64,000 nucleotides of DNA. Origin: Austwickia chelonae (GTDB lineage: Bacteria > Actinomycetota > Actinomycetes > Actinomycetales > Dermatophilaceae). The notes beneath the pieces were generated by a model that worked only from the letters and a program-made list of their open reading frames with translations, was not told where the DNA came from and did no database searches. The first letter of the stretch is position 1, and each line of letters starts with the position of its first letter. Where the stretch lies: contig NZ_CP031447.1 in the NCBI RefSeq assembly GCF_003391095.1, forward strand, positions 2,108,001 to 2,172,000, given 5' to 3'. Position numbers and translations under genes: made by a program. This document shows positions 1-8,867 of this stretch, piece by piece.

Positions 1-437
1 AGCCCTTCGATATCGCAGAGCACGACAGCTGCACGGAACTCCGGAGCCATGGCATCCAGCGCGCGCTGCACGTCGTCGTCGAAGGTGCGCTCTTCGTAAC
101 GCTGTTCCGGTCCGGCCTCACGGCTGGGCAGCCTGGCGGCCGATTCCTCGGCAAGGGCGTCGAACCGGATACGTTGCTTGCGGCGCATCCGGTCCAGGAA
201 AAGGTTCGTGGTGATGCGGTGCAGCCAGCCCTCGAAGGTACCTGGCTGGTAACTGTCCAAGGAGCGGAAGACGCGTACGAACACGTCGTGGGTCAGGTCC
301 TCGGCGTCATGGGGGTTACCGGTGAGACGGTAGGCGAGGCGGTAAACGCGAGACGAGTGCTCCCGCACGACCTCTTCCCAGGTCGGCGCGACCCACCCCG
401 CAGCGTCAGCGGAGTCGACAGTGACGGGTGCCTTCAC
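1..437 (-). CDS. sigE: RNA polymerase sigma factor, ECF family, SigE-type (3' end cut by window)
   Basis: Extracytoplasmic-function sigma factor that would direct RNA polymerase to envelope or oxidative stress promoters. Reading back from a GTG at 437 gives an open frame to the window edge. Region 2 is clear ([35 protein letters not shown], then a basic LDRMRRK stretch), followed by the linker and the start of region 4. The GTG is preceded by AAGGA at good spacing. The O-methyltransferase lies divergently, the same arrangement as sigE and its neighbour in mycobacteria. The helix-turn-helix of region 4 is outside the window. SigE subfamily assignment rests on this context and on sequence feel, so it is less certain than the ECF call. 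Confidence 0.88.
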   Translation of the reverse strand, partial: MKAPVTVDSADAAGWVAPTWEEVVREHSSRVYRLAYRLTGNPHDAEDLTHDVFVRVFRSLDSYQPGTFEGWLHRITTNLFLDRMRRKQRIRFDALAEESAARLPSREAGPEQRYEERTFDDDVQRALDAMAPEFRAAVVLCDIEG

Positions 438-672
438 GGGTCAATCCTTGGGTTCGGGGATGGTGGCGCCACCAGGTGCATCGGCGCCGTCTGGTCACAT
501 GGTGCCCGCTCTGTCTGTGAAAGCGCTGAACGATGCCAGGACGTTCTCCCCCAGTTCAGAGGCCTGAAAAGACCAGAACACCGCTGATCGTAGGGGTTCC
601 GGCAGCACCTGCTCGGTGACGGTGACAGGCCAGGCCGGCCGCCACCGCGACGGCAGATCGGGCCGGGGCAAC

Positions 673-678
673 TAGGCT
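673..678 (+). promoter_or_regulatory. Putative -10 box (TAGGCT) for a leaderless O-methyltransferase mRNA
   Basis: TAGGCT matches the actinobacterial TANNNT -10 pattern and is followed by only 7 nt before the ATG at 686. No Shine-Dalgarno sequence fits in between. Transcription would therefore begin at or next to the A of the start codon. No clear -35 element was identified. Confidence 0.45.
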
Positions 679-685
679 GATCGCC

Positions 686-1318
686 ATGAGCGCGCAAAAG
701 GTGGCTTCCTGGGCTTACAGCGAGGACTTCGTCGGCGAGACCATAGCCCAGGAAAACGCGCGCGCACGCGGGGAACAGCTGGGGGCGCCACCGGTTCTTC
801 CGGGAACCGGAGCCGCCCTGCGGTTGCTGGCCGCGGCCTGTCATGCCCGCGCGATCGTGGAGATCGGCTCGGGAGCGGGGGTCTCCGGTCTGTGGATCCT
901 GGAGGGGATGCCCGCTGACGGCGTGCTCACCACCATCGACATCGAGGCTGAGCACGGTAGGGCCGCGAAGCAGGCTTTCCTCCAGGCCGGGGTTCCTCCA
1001 CAACGCACCCGGGTGATCACCGGGGATGCTTTGGATGTTCTGCCCCGGCTCACCGACGGCGCTTACGACATGGTGCATGTCGACGGAGAGAAAGCGGATT
1101 ACCCGGAGTATGTCGAGCAGTCCATTCGTATTCTTCGGAAAGGCGGGGTGCTGGCCATCGACAACATGCTCTGGCATGACAAGGTCGCTGATCCCGCAGA
1201 CCGCGATGAGGTGACGACGATTGTCCGCGATCTGGGAAAACGTTTACGTGACGACGAGCGATTGATGCCGACGCTTTTGCCGGTCGGTGATGGTCTCTTC
1301 GTGGCAGTGAAACGGTGA
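686..1318 (+). CDS. SAM-dependent O-methyltransferase (class I, catechol-OMT-like)
   Basis: A 210-aa O-methyltransferase family 3 protein. SAM-binding motif I (EIGSGAG) is at residues 59-65. The acidic 'VHVDGEKADY' segment near residue 130 and the 'DNMLW' motif near residue 157 are typical of the metal-dependent, cation-binding members. Length is normal for the family. It is divergent from the SigE-type sigma factor, a pairing conserved in mycobacteria and relatives. The methyl acceptor cannot be told from sequence. The start at the ATG is supported by a TANNNT box 7 nt upstream. A stem-loop follows the stop. Confidence 0.85.
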   Translation: MSAQKVASWAYSEDFVGETIAQENARARGEQLGAPPVLPGTGAALRLLAAACHARAIVEIGSGAGVSGLWILEGMPADGVLTTIDIEAEHGRAAKQAFLQAGVPPQRTRVITGDALDVLPRLTDGAYDMVHVDGEKADYPEYVEQSIRILRKGGVLAIDNMLWHDKVADPADRDEVTTIVRDLGKRLRDDERLMPTLLPVGDGLFVAVKR

Positions 1319-1337
1319 TCTTCGCCATATAAAGCCT

Positions 1338-1366
1338 AGGGGCCACGCCCATTGGACGTAGCCCCT
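1338..1366. terminator. Stem-loop between convergent genes
   Basis: AGGGGCCACG pairs with CGTAGCCCCT across a 9-nt loop with one internal mismatch. It sits 20 nt after the O-methyltransferase stop and before the convergent DUF3117 gene. There is no T-tract, so it may act as a bidirectional barrier or an mRNA 3' end rather than a classical intrinsic terminator. Confidence 0.5.
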
Positions 1367-1417
1367 GCTCACTGCCTCGGGCTGCGGTGACCACAGCCCT
1401 GACCTCTTTTCACCTCG

Positions 1418-1594
1418 TCACATGGGGACGTTCTCGCACCCCTGGATGGCGCGTCCGAGGTCGGCTGCCTCGTCGGGGGTCATCTCGACGACCAAGCGTC
1501 CGCCACCTTCGATCGGCATGCGCACGATGATCGCGCGCCCCTCCTTGGTGACCTCGAGCGGCCCGTCACCGGTGCGCGGCTTCATCGCGGCCAT
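1418..1594 (-). CDS. DUF3117 family small protein
   Basis: A 58-aa protein beginning MAAMKPRTGDGPLEVTKEG, the hallmark of the small, very conserved actinobacterial DUF3117 family. The body continues through a 'GGGRLVVEMTP' beta segment and a short 'DEAADLGRAI' helix. Mycobacteria carry one in the same chromosomal neighbourhood as sigE and the LOG and DivIVA-like genes found here, which supports both the call and synteny. The function is unknown. The first ATG was chosen; an internal ATG three codons later is possible. Confidence 0.85.
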   Translation of the reverse strand: MAAMKPRTGDGPLEVTKEGRAIIVRMPIEGGGRLVVEMTPDEAADLGRAIQGCENVPM

Positions 1595-1814
1595 GTCTGC
1601 CCCTTTCGTCGAATTGCGGTGTGCTGCTCTGGCATCTCGGCGCTGTGGACCCCGTACGCTGCCTTCGAGGCGACACGGTCGACGCCCCTACGCCGATGAC
1701 GCACACCTGTCCTTGTCATTATCTCTTGTCACGGCAGTCTTGCGAAATCGGGGGCGGAATTCATCTGTGTTTCCAGACGTTTGACGAGGCTTCCCCGAGC
1801 GAAGGAGCTTGGCC

Positions 1815-2621
1815 GTGGTCAAGGAGAACCCGCAGAACCCTGCAGCGACCGTGAATTGTACGGACGGAGTTGCCACTGTGCGCTTCAATCGCCCGGAGGC
1901 AATGAATGCGATCGATCTGGCGACAAAGGAATCACTTCTGAAGATTTTGCGTCAGGTCGCCCAGGATCCGGACATACGTTGTGTGCTCCTCACCGGCTCA
2001 GGGCGAGCCTTCTGCGTAGGACAGGATCTGAAGGAGCATGTCGTCGGGCTCGCCTCAGGCTCTGACGAGTTGGCCGCCACGGTGACCGCCCACTACAACC
2101 CGGTCGCAGAACTGATCGCCACGATGGACAAACCGGTGATCGCCGCAGTCAACGGGGTCGCCGCCGGTGCAGGAGCCGCCTTCGTCATGGCCTGTGATCT
2201 GCGGATCTTCTCGGCCGAGGCCGGAGTGAACCTGGCCTTCGCCGGAATCGCACTCTCCTGCGATTCCGGTACCTCTTTCTGGCTCCCCCGGCTGGTGGGC
2301 CCGGCCAGAGCTCACGAGTTGCTGTACTTCCCCCGTACGTTGCCTGCCGAGGAATGTCTCGCTCTGGGGTTGGCGACCAGTGTCGTCGCCGGTGACGAGC
2401 TGGAAGCGGTTGCTACGAGGACCGCGCGCACCTTGGCGAACGGCCCGACCCGCTCCTATGGAGCCATGCGACGTTCACTGGCCTTCGCCCAGGGGCACGA
2501 TCTATCAGCGTCCTTGGCCTTCGAAGCCGAGCAGATGCGTTCCACCGGACGCTCAGCCGATCATCGCTCAGCGGTGGAGGCCTTCCTCGCCAAGGAAAAT
2601 CCGGAATTCACCGGCCGCTGA
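1815..2621 (+). CDS. Enoyl-CoA hydratase/isomerase (crotonase superfamily, PaaG-like)
   Basis: A crotonase-fold CoA enzyme of 268 aa. The oxyanion-hole segments are present: 'GRAFCVGQDL' and 'NGVAAGAGAAFVMACDLRI'. The next motif reads 'LSCDSGTSFWLPRLVG', so an Asp sits where PaaG-type isomerases have their catalytic Asp, rather than the second Glu of classical hydratases. That favours isomerase or ring-oxepin chemistry, but no other paa gene is nearby. A GTG at 1815 was chosen because GAAGGAG ends 7 nt upstream; a TTG at 1809 is too close to that site. It converges with the PIG-V-like gene with only 12 bp between stops. Confidence 0.85.
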   Translation: MVKENPQNPAATVNCTDGVATVRFNRPEAMNAIDLATKESLLKILRQVAQDPDIRCVLLTGSGRAFCVGQDLKEHVVGLASGSDELAATVTAHYNPVAELIATMDKPVIAAVNGVAAGAGAAFVMACDLRIFSAEAGVNLAFAGIALSCDSGTSFWLPRLVGPARAHELLYFPRTLPAEECLALGLATSVVAGDELEAVATRTARTLANGPTRSYGAMRRSLAFAQGHDLSASLAFEAEQMRSTGRSADHRSAVEAFLAKENPEFTGR

Positions 2622-2633
2622 CCGTCGGGCGTG

Positions 2634-3935
2634 TCACGGCGGGAAATCGCTGGGTGGGACGAAACGCCACAGCTCGTAGAGCCACCACCACTGGGTCGTC
2701 AATCCGAAGACGACCCAGCCAGTGGCCAGGGACCACAACTTCACCCGGCCGGGGAATTCCACCGCGTCTGCAGGTTCCCTCTCATCAACGTATTCCGTTT
2801 TCTCCTCGATCTTCTTCCTACGCCGAGAACGCCATGCCGCGTCCACGGCGATCGCCGCCCAGGGAAAACAAGGCAATAGGTATCGGAAGACGCTGGTGCC
2901 CGGGTCCAGGACCAACGCCAGGTAGAGCGGATAAGCCAGAATCCAGGCCCGCATGACCGGACCCAGCCGGGATGCCCACGGACCGGCTGCGACCCCGACG
3001 ACGAGCACCACCAGGGCGATCAAGGCCACGGGGCCGGCTTCCCCGAAAACATAATGCGAGATCCCCACCCAGGGCTCCAGAGGAACGATGTCCTGCCCCT
3101 GCCGCCAGGTCGCCATCGTGTCGGTGTAAGCGCTCCGGATACTGGTCCCCCACCACGCGATCATCGGCCAGGTCAACCCGGCCAGTCCGCACCCGCCCAG
3201 TGCCCCCAGCATGCCGAGGTACTCCTGCCGGGAGATCGGCCGTGCTCTCCTGGCACGCCAGCGGATCACGACAGCCACCAAGGCGACCAGTCCCAACGGG
3301 ACTGCGATCGGCCGGGCCAACCCGGTCATAAAAGCGGTTCCGGCGGCCCACCACCATCGTTCCCGGTCCAGATGCCGTAGGACCAGAACGAGCAACAGGA
3401 TTGCCAGGCTCTCGGTGTACGCGACCTGGAGCACCGGCGAAGGCGCACATGTCGCCCAGACAGCCACCGCCGCCGTCGCCGCACTCCTACCCAGCCGATC
3501 CCGCAGCAACAGCGCCATCGCTACCGCTGCCGCACCGCCCAGGACGAAGGCCAGCACGGCCCCAGTGATCGGAAAAGGCGCTCCGCTCAGGGCCATCAAC
3601 AGCTTGGTCATCATCGGAAAAAGCGGATAGAACGCCCAGGGGTTCTGTTGGAGTTCCCCGGTGACCGGATCACGCGGCAGGGTAACCGGATACCCCTTCG
3701 TCGCGATCTCCTGATACCACCCGGCGTCCCACAGCCCGACGATGGTGCCGTAGTTCACCTCTGGACCGGTCCAGGCCACGGCTGCTTGATACCGCGTCAG
3801 GATCACCAGCAGCACAGCGCTGAAAGTCCGTGCAGCGATGTAGATCGACAGCACGTTAACGATGAAAGGATCACGTTCTCCGAACCACCGGCCCAGCACG
3901 TCCAGGGGCCGGGAGAGGGCCTTGGCTGTTGTCAC
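2634..3935 (-). CDS. PIG-V-like integral membrane mannosyltransferase
   Basis: A polytopic membrane protein of 433 aa with roughly ten hydrophobic segments. An early luminal-type 'LWDAGWYQEIATKGYP' motif resembles the acidic catalytic loop of GT-C glycosyltransferases of the PIG-V (GPI mannosyltransferase 2) family found in actinobacteria. It would use a polyprenyl-phosphate mannose donor on the outer face of the membrane; the acceptor is unknown. Its GTG overlaps the stop of the DivIVA-like gene by 4 bp (GTGA), so the two are translationally coupled. Confidence 0.75.
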   Translation of the reverse strand: MTTAKALSRPLDVLGRWFGERDPFIVNVLSIYIAARTFSAVLLVILTRYQAAVAWTGPEVNYGTIVGLWDAGWYQEIATKGYPVTLPRDPVTGELQQNPWAFYPLFPMMTKLLMALSGAPFPITGAVLAFVLGGAAAVAMALLLRDRLGRSAATAAVAVWATCAPSPVLQVAYTESLAILLLVLVLRHLDRERWWWAAGTAFMTGLARPIAVPLGLVALVAVVIRWRARRARPISRQEYLGMLGALGGCGLAGLTWPMIAWWGTSIRSAYTDTMATWRQGQDIVPLEPWVGISHYVFGEAGPVALIALVVLVVGVAAGPWASRLGPVMRAWILAYPLYLALVLDPGTSVFRYLLPCFPWAAIAVDAAWRSRRRKKIEEKTEYVDEREPADAVEFPGRVKLWSLATGWVVFGLTTQWWWLYELWRFVPPSDFPP

Positions 3936-4291
3936 GCCGGGGAGTCCGTGGTGCTGGGCAGTGGATCGGATCCACCCGAACCTGCCGCTTCGAGCTCTTC
4001 GATCCTGGCCTGCAAGCGGTCGATCAGCTGGTCACGATCGGCCAGTTCGACGGCCAGACGGTCCAGGACGACATCGACCTGGTCCATTCGATAGCCCCGT
4101 AGCGCGCGGTCCAGGAAGAGGCGGTCGAGATCCTCGGAACGCAGGGTCTCGACCCCTTCGTAGGGATCATGTCCACTGGCCCGGACAGGGCCGTCCGCGG
4201 CCACGCTCATCCCGGTACCTATCCGCCCGGCGGCGAGTGCGGCGACAGCACCGGCGAGCAGCACGACGAGAACGCTGAGGAGCACCATCAC
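3932..4291 (-). CDS. DivIVA domain-containing small membrane protein
   Basis: A 119-aa protein with one N-terminal transmembrane helix (residues 2-22). It is followed by a short DivIVA-type segment, 'LDRALRGYRMDQVDVVLDRL', and a coiled coil (about residues 75-105), ending in an acidic tail. The same DivIVA-domain type occurs in mycobacteria close to the LOG gene. It probably associates with the membrane, perhaps at division or growth sites, but this is family inference. The start is ATGATG preceded by GAGGGC. It forms an operon with the downstream PIG-V-like gene through a 4-bp overlap. Confidence 0.8.
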   Translation of the reverse strand: MMVLLSVLVVLLAGAVAALAAGRIGTGMSVAADGPVRASGHDPYEGVETLRSEDLDRLFLDRALRGYRMDQVDVVLDRLAVELADRDQLIDRLQARIEELEAAGSGGSDPLPSTTDSPA

Positions 4292-4378
4292 GCCCTCGAT
4301 GGTGCCATGTCCGAAGCCCTCTGGAGGAAAGCACGCCTCATCGGAGTGCTCACGTCGGCGTCCTGCCGGGACGGTCGA

Positions 4379-5131
4379 TCATTCAGGGTGTCGGCGGGGC
4401 TCGGTGTCACCACTGGACCGAATGATCCGTACGGCTTTGTCCACATCGTCGGTGAGATGCAGCAGGTCGACGTCACCTGCGGACATCGTCCCGGCCGGGA
4501 CGGCCACTTCTCGCAGCCAATCCAACATGCCGCCCCAGTAGTCACTACCCAGCAGAACGATCGGAAAAGATGTCACCTTGCGGGTCTGTACCAGGGTCAC
4601 CGCCTCGAAAAGTTCGTCCAAGGTGCCCATCCCGCCGGGAAGGACGACGAACCCCTGGGAGTATTTGACGAACATCGTCTTGCGGGTGAAGAAGTATCGG
4701 AAGTTGACCCCGAGGTTCACGAAGTCGTTCAGACCGTGCTCGAAGGGCAACTCGATACCCAGACCGACAGATATTCCTCCTGCCTGGGATGCACCGGCAT
4801 TCGCCGCTTCCATGGCGCCTGGTCCCCCGCCGGTGATGACGGCATATCCGGCTTCCACCAAGGCTCGTCCCAGCTCCACCCCAGTTCGATACACCGGGTC
4901 TTCAGGGTGGGTACGAGCTGAGCCGAAGACACTGACCGCTGCGCCCAGTTCAGCCAGGCTGCCGAAACCTTCGACGAATTCCGCCTGGATGCGCAGCACC
5001 CGCCAGGGGTCGGCGTGTAGCCAGTCGGAGCGGTTCGCGGAATCGAGCAGACGCTGGTCCGCCGTGACATCCGGAATCTGATGACCTCGCAGGATCACCG
5101 AGCCGCGTTGGTACACCTCTTCGTTGCCCAT
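4379..5131 (-). CDS. LOG family protein (TIGR00730), putative cytokinin riboside 5'-monophosphate phosphoribohydrolase
   Basis: A 250-aa Rossmann-like protein with the two LOG signatures, 'GGGPGAMEAANAGA' and 'PGGMGTLDELFEAVTL'. Together they form the nucleotide-binding and catalytic site that releases a free base from a nucleoside monophosphate. Bacterial members hydrolyse AMP or modified AMP; the physiological substrate here is open. The start ATG is preceded by a TANNNT box (TACCGT) 6 nt upstream, pointing to a leaderless transcript. It precedes the DivIVA-like and PIG-V-like genes on the same strand. Confidence 0.88.
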   Translation of the reverse strand: MGNEEVYQRGSVILRGHQIPDVTADQRLLDSANRSDWLHADPWRVLRIQAEFVEGFGSLAELGAAVSVFGSARTHPEDPVYRTGVELGRALVEAGYAVITGGGPGAMEAANAGASQAGGISVGLGIELPFEHGLNDFVNLGVNFRYFFTRKTMFVKYSQGFVVLPGGMGTLDELFEAVTLVQTRKVTSFPIVLLGSDYWGGMLDWLREVAVPAGTMSAGDVDLLHLTDDVDKAVRIIRSSGDTEPRRHPE

Positions 5132-5137
5132 CTACTC

Positions 5138-5143
5138 ACGGTA
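5138..5143 (-). promoter_or_regulatory. Putative -10 box (TACCGT) for the leaderless LOG gene
   Basis: On the minus strand TACCGT is followed by 6 nt and then the LOG start codon at 5131. There is no ribosome binding site in that gap. Confidence 0.4.
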
Positions 5144-5201
5144 ACTCTGTGTCGATGGGCGAAACCGGCGTTCTGTCCTCCGCGTCTCCGAAAGGTCAGG
5201 T

Positions 5202-6104
5202 TCAGAGCGACGTCACATAAGGCAGATCCCTCAGGACCTCAGCAACGCCCTTGAGCAGCGCGACGTCCACATGGCTGGCTCGGCGCACCAACGCGATGTC
5301 CCGGTGAGGTGCGGGTGAGGCCATCCGTTTGACGACGATCCCGGCGTGATCAGCCACCGGCGGGCTGACGGCCAGTTCCGGCAGCAGGGTCATACCTGCT
5401 CCGGTGGCGACCATGTGCCGGAGGGTCTCCAGGCTGGTCGCCCGGAAACCGTCCCGCTCCTGCCCCCCGGATCGGGAGCAGACATCGAGCGCCTGGTCCC
5501 GCAAGCAATGTCCGTCCTCGAGCAGGAGAAGTTCCTGCCCGGCGAGAACGGCTGGCGACAGGGGCTCGGCATATTCGGCCACGGCGTGACCGTAGGGCAC
5601 CGCCAGGAGGAAATCCTCTCGGAAAAGCGGCTCCCAGGCCAAGGACTCCTCGTGCAGAGGGAGTGCCAGCACCGCCGCGTCGAGAGATCCGGCCCGCAGC
5701 CGAGTGACCAGTTCGTTGGATTTCTCCTCCACCAGCTGCAGGTCGAGGCGAGGAAAACGTTCGTGCAGAGCCGGGATGACGTGGGGCAGGAGATACGGAG
5801 CAATCGTCGGGAAGAAACCGATGCGCAGGGTGCCGGACTCCGGGTCAGCCACGGCACGGGCGATCCTGCGAATCTGGTCGACCTCGTCGAGGAGATGACG
5901 AGCTCGAACGACGACCTCATGTCCGGCCGGGGTGAGAAGTACATTGCGCGCGCCTCGCTCGACCAGCGGGGTTCCCAGCTCTGATTCCAGTTTCTTGATC
6001 TGGGTGGACAAGGTCGGCTGGCTGACGAAGCAGGATGCGGCTGCACGGCCGAAGTGCCTGTGGTCGGCCAAGGCCACCAAATACTCCAGGTCCCGCAGGT
6101 TCAT
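5202..6104 (-). CDS. oxyR: Hydrogen-peroxide-sensing LysR regulator OxyR
   Basis: A 300-aa LysR-type regulator. The winged helix-turn-helix covers about residues 1-60 (with FVSQPTLSTQIKKLE). In the sensor domain two cysteines, C200 and C209, sit in 'GHCLRDQALDVC'. This matches the spacing of the peroxide-reactive pair of E. coli OxyR (C199/C208), so disulfide switching is expected. A GGAG sequence precedes the ATG. It is co-directional with ahpC and ahpF upstream, the targets it would activate. Confidence 0.92.
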   Translation of the reverse strand: MNLRDLEYLVALADHRHFGRAAASCFVSQPTLSTQIKKLESELGTPLVERGARNVLLTPAGHEVVVRARHLLDEVDQIRRIARAVADPESGTLRIGFFPTIAPYLLPHVIPALHERFPRLDLQLVEEKSNELVTRLRAGSLDAAVLALPLHEESLAWEPLFREDFLLAVPYGHAVAEYAEPLSPAVLAGQELLLLEDGHCLRDQALDVCSRSGGQERDGFRATSLETLRHMVATGAGMTLLPELAVSPPVADHAGIVVKRMASPAPHRDIALVRRASHVDVALLKGVAEVLRDLPYVTSL

Positions 6105-6280
6105 TCGTCCGTCTCCTCAGCTAGTGCGTCCCGCCGTCCGGCCGTACCCCTCAGCATCTCCCTGGCAGCTGTACGACCGATCGGCGGGGTGGGTCGACCC
6201 TCTCCGGGGAGTGGACCGAGTCTGCATACGGTGGCAGCCGGGGCCAGAACCGGCTGCCACCGCAGGTGTTGGCGCGATAC

Positions 6281-7852
6281 TCAGCTCTGAGCGGCAGGTG
6301 AGCTCGTGCGGATGAGGTGGTCGAAGGCCGACAAGGCGGCGGTGGCTCCGGTCCCCTCCGCGATGAGAATCTGCTTGTACGGGACGGTGGTGCAGTCACC
6401 TGCGCCGAAGATTCCAGGAACATTGGTCGCGCCACGGACGTCGGTGACGATCTCACCACGCTCGGACAGTTCCACAGCGTCCTTGAGCCATTCGGTGTTG
6501 GGGAGCAGGCCGATCTGCACGAAGATGCCCTGCAGGTCCAGGGTGCGGGTCTCCCCGGTCGTGCGGTCCTCGTAGGTGAGTCCGGTGACCTGGGTGCCGT
6601 CGCCCAGGACCTCGGTCGTCCGGGCGCTCATGATGATGTCGACATTGGGCAGGCTCTTGAGCTTCTCGACCAGCACTTCATCGGCGCGCAGAACGTCGAG
6701 GAACTCGATGACGGTGACATGGCCGACGACTCCGGCCAGGTCGATAGCAGCTTCGATCCCGGAGTTGCCCCCGCCGATGACAGCGATCCGCTTGCCCTTG
6801 AACAGGGGGCCGTCGCAGTGCGGGCAGAAGGTGACGCCCTTGTTGCGGTACTCCTCTTCGCCGGGGACGCCCATGTGACGCCAGCGTGCGCCGGTGGCCA
6901 GGACAACGGTCTTGGCTTTCAAGGCGCCGGTGCCGAATTCGACGGTGTGCAGACCGCCGGTCTCACTGGCGGGGATCAGCTTCGTCGCAACTGGCCCCTT
7001 GACGAGGTCGACCTCGTACTGGGTGACGTGCTGTTCGAGGTTGGCTGCGAAAGTGGGCCCTTCGGTGTAGGGCACCGAGACGAAGTTCTCGATCGCCATC
7101 GTGTCCAGGACCTGTCCGCCGAAACGTTCGGCGACGAGTCCGGTACGGATGCCCTTGCGCGCGGTGTACACCGCGGCCGAAGCTCCGGCAGGGCCACCTC
7201 CGACGACGAGGACCTCGAAGGGCTCCTTCTCGTTGAGTTTGGCGGCGGCTCGTTCAGCAGCACCGGAGTCGAGCTTGGCGACGATCTGAGCGGCGTCCAT
7301 GCGCCCCTGGCCGAAGAGTTCGCCGTTGAGGTAGATCGCGGGCACGGCGAGGATGTTCTTCTCGGTGACCTCGTCCTGGAAGAGCGACCCCTCGACGGCG
7401 GTGTGCCGGATGTTGGGGTTGAGCACGGCCATCGTGTTCAATGCCTGGACCACGGCCGGGCAGTTCTGGCACTCGAGGGACATGTAGGTCGTGAACTCGT
7501 AGGTGCCTTCGAGGGATTCGATGGCAGCGATGGTGTCCGCGTCCTCTTTGATGGTGTGGCCGCCAACGTGCAGCAGGGCCAGCACCAGGGAGGTGAACTC
7601 GTGCCCCAGCGGAAGGCCTGCGAAGGTCACCTTGATGTCCGTTCCGGCACGGACGATGTCGAAGCTGGGGTGGCGCAGGTCGGTGCCGTCGTACCGAGCA
7701 GTGACCTTGTCGGAGAGCGCAGCGATCTCCTCGAGCATGGCGCGTAGGTCCGCCGACTTGGGTCCTTCGCCGAGTGTGGCGACCAGTTCGATGGGCTCTT
7801 TCACCATCTCCAGGTAGGTCTTCAGTTGATCCTGCAGGTCCTTGTCCAGCAT
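6281..7852 (-). CDS. ahpF: Alkyl hydroperoxide reductase subunit F
   Basis: A 523-aa NADH-dependent flavoprotein that re-reduces AhpC. The N-terminal tandem thioredoxin-like domain carries the CxxC pair C128/C131 (SLECQNC). The FAD dinucleotide fold starts with VVGGGPAG near 216-223. The thioredoxin-reductase-type redox pair is C343/C346 (FCPHCDG). The frame is open further upstream, but the ATG at 7852 has GAGGAG at correct spacing and gives the usual N-terminus ([10 protein letters not shown]). It lies between ahpC and oxyR on the same strand. Confidence 0.95.
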   Translation of the reverse strand: MLDKDLQDQLKTYLEMVKEPIELVATLGEGPKSADLRAMLEEIAALSDKVTARYDGTDLRHPSFDIVRAGTDIKVTFAGLPLGHEFTSLVLALLHVGGHTIKEDADTIAAIESLEGTYEFTTYMSLECQNCPAVVQALNTMAVLNPNIRHTAVEGSLFQDEVTEKNILAVPAIYLNGELFGQGRMDAAQIVAKLDSGAAERAAAKLNEKEPFEVLVVGGGPAGASAAVYTARKGIRTGLVAERFGGQVLDTMAIENFVSVPYTEGPTFAANLEQHVTQYEVDLVKGPVATKLIPASETGGLHTVEFGTGALKAKTVVLATGARWRHMGVPGEEEYRNKGVTFCPHCDGPLFKGKRIAVIGGGNSGIEAAIDLAGVVGHVTVIEFLDVLRADEVLVEKLKSLPNVDIIMSARTTEVLGDGTQVTGLTYEDRTTGETRTLDLQGIFVQIGLLPNTEWLKDAVELSERGEIVTDVRGATNVPGIFGAGDCTTVPYKQILIAEGTGATAALSAFDHLIRTSSPAAQS

Positions 7853-8083
7853 GACTCTCCTCGGTCGGGACGGCGGTGCGCGGGCAGGGGTCATCGCCCG
7901 TCGGCGGGTATCCGCAGCGGTGAAAGGTAGGTGGTCAGGTGATGCGATCGTCAGTCGTCGTGAGGTTCCGGGAAGGACCCGGCCCGACAGGGCGGATGAC
8001 GAGGCGTAGGTGGCCGCGGCGAGCGTTGCGTCGGGACGCTCGCCGCGGCAGGTGGCCACGAGGGCCGGTGGGAAGCTCTCGGG

Positions 8084-8647
8084 TCAGATCTTGCCGACGA
8101 GGTCGATCGAGGGCTTGAGGGTGGTCTCACCCTCCTGCCACTTGGCCGGGCAGACCTCGCCCGGGTGTGCGGCGACGTACTGGGCGGCCTTGACCTTGCG
8201 CATGAGCGCGTCGGCCTCGCGACCGATGCCCTCGGCGGTGGTCTCGATGTACTGGATGATGCCCTCGGGGTCGACCAGGAAGGTGGCGCGGTCGGCCAGG
8301 CCTGCGCCCGGGCGCATGTTCTGGAAGTTGTTGGTGATCTCACCGTTGGCGTCACCGAGCATGTAGTACTTGATCTTGCCGATGGTCTCGGTGGTGTCGG
8401 CCCACGCCTTGTGCACGAAGTGGGTGTCGGTGGAGACCGAGTAGACCTCGACGCCGAGCTTCTGCAGCTCTTCGTAGTGGTCGGCCAGGTCGCCCAGCTC
8501 GGTGGGGCAGACGAAGGTGAAGTCGGCCGGGTAGAAGAAGAAGATGGCCCACTTGCCCTTGACGTCGGCGTCGGAGACCTCGACGAATTCACCGGCCTTG
8601 TAGGCAGTGGTCTTGAACGGCAGGATCTGGGTGTTCATGAGCGACAT
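8084..8647 (-). CDS. ahpC: Alkyl hydroperoxide reductase subunit C (2-Cys peroxiredoxin)
   Basis: A 187-aa typical 2-Cys peroxiredoxin of the AhpC/Prx1 group that reduces H2O2, organic peroxides and peroxynitrite. The peroxidatic cysteine is C47 (FTFVCPTE) and the resolving cysteine is C166 (GEVCPAKW). It pairs with AhpF rather than the AhpD system seen in mycobacteria. AAGGAG precedes the ATG with slightly long spacing; a second ATG three codons downstream is possible. A perfect dyad just upstream is the likely OxyR site. Confidence 0.97.
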   Translation of the reverse strand: MSLMNTQILPFKTTAYKAGEFVEVSDADVKGKWAIFFFYPADFTFVCPTELGDLADHYEELQKLGVEVYSVSTDTHFVHKAWADTTETIGKIKYYMLGDANGEITNNFQNMRPGAGLADRATFLVDPEGIIQYIETTAEGIGREADALMRKVKAAQYVAAHPGEVCPAKWQEGETTLKPSIDLVGKI

Positions 8648-8680
8648 GGGTAGTGCTGCTCCTTCGTGGTCTCGGGTGAG

Positions 8681-8707
8681 CTTTCGATAAGAACTTTATA
8701 TCGAAAG
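8681..8707. promoter_or_regulatory. Perfect 9-9-9 inverted repeat upstream of ahpC, candidate OxyR operator
   Basis: CTTTCGATA, a 9-nt spacer, then TATCGAAAG form a perfect dyad 34 bp before the ahpC start. An AT-rich dyad of about this size fits the T-N11-A style site of LysR regulators and lies where the promoter must be. OxyR is encoded two genes downstream. The assignment is inferred from position and symmetry only. Confidence 0.6.
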
Positions 8708-8867
8708 AAACGCAAATGCTAGGCAGCATCGATCGTTTGTGTGGATACGGACCATAGGGGAAAGCTATGATCCGCAACCTTGCACACCGCAATCTTTCCC
8801 CCATGACGACCGATCCATGCCCTCACGGATCTCTCGACTCGACGAGCGGTCAACGGGGACCTACCCA

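Noticed and set aside
4288-4545. 85-codon - strand frame between the LOG and DivIVA-like genes
   Set aside because: Most of it overlaps the LOG coding region out of frame, and the protein has no conserved features.
6317-7747. Open frame of 476 codons on the + strand
   Set aside because: Antisense to ahpF; composed of Gly/Asp/Val-rich sequence typical of shadow frames.
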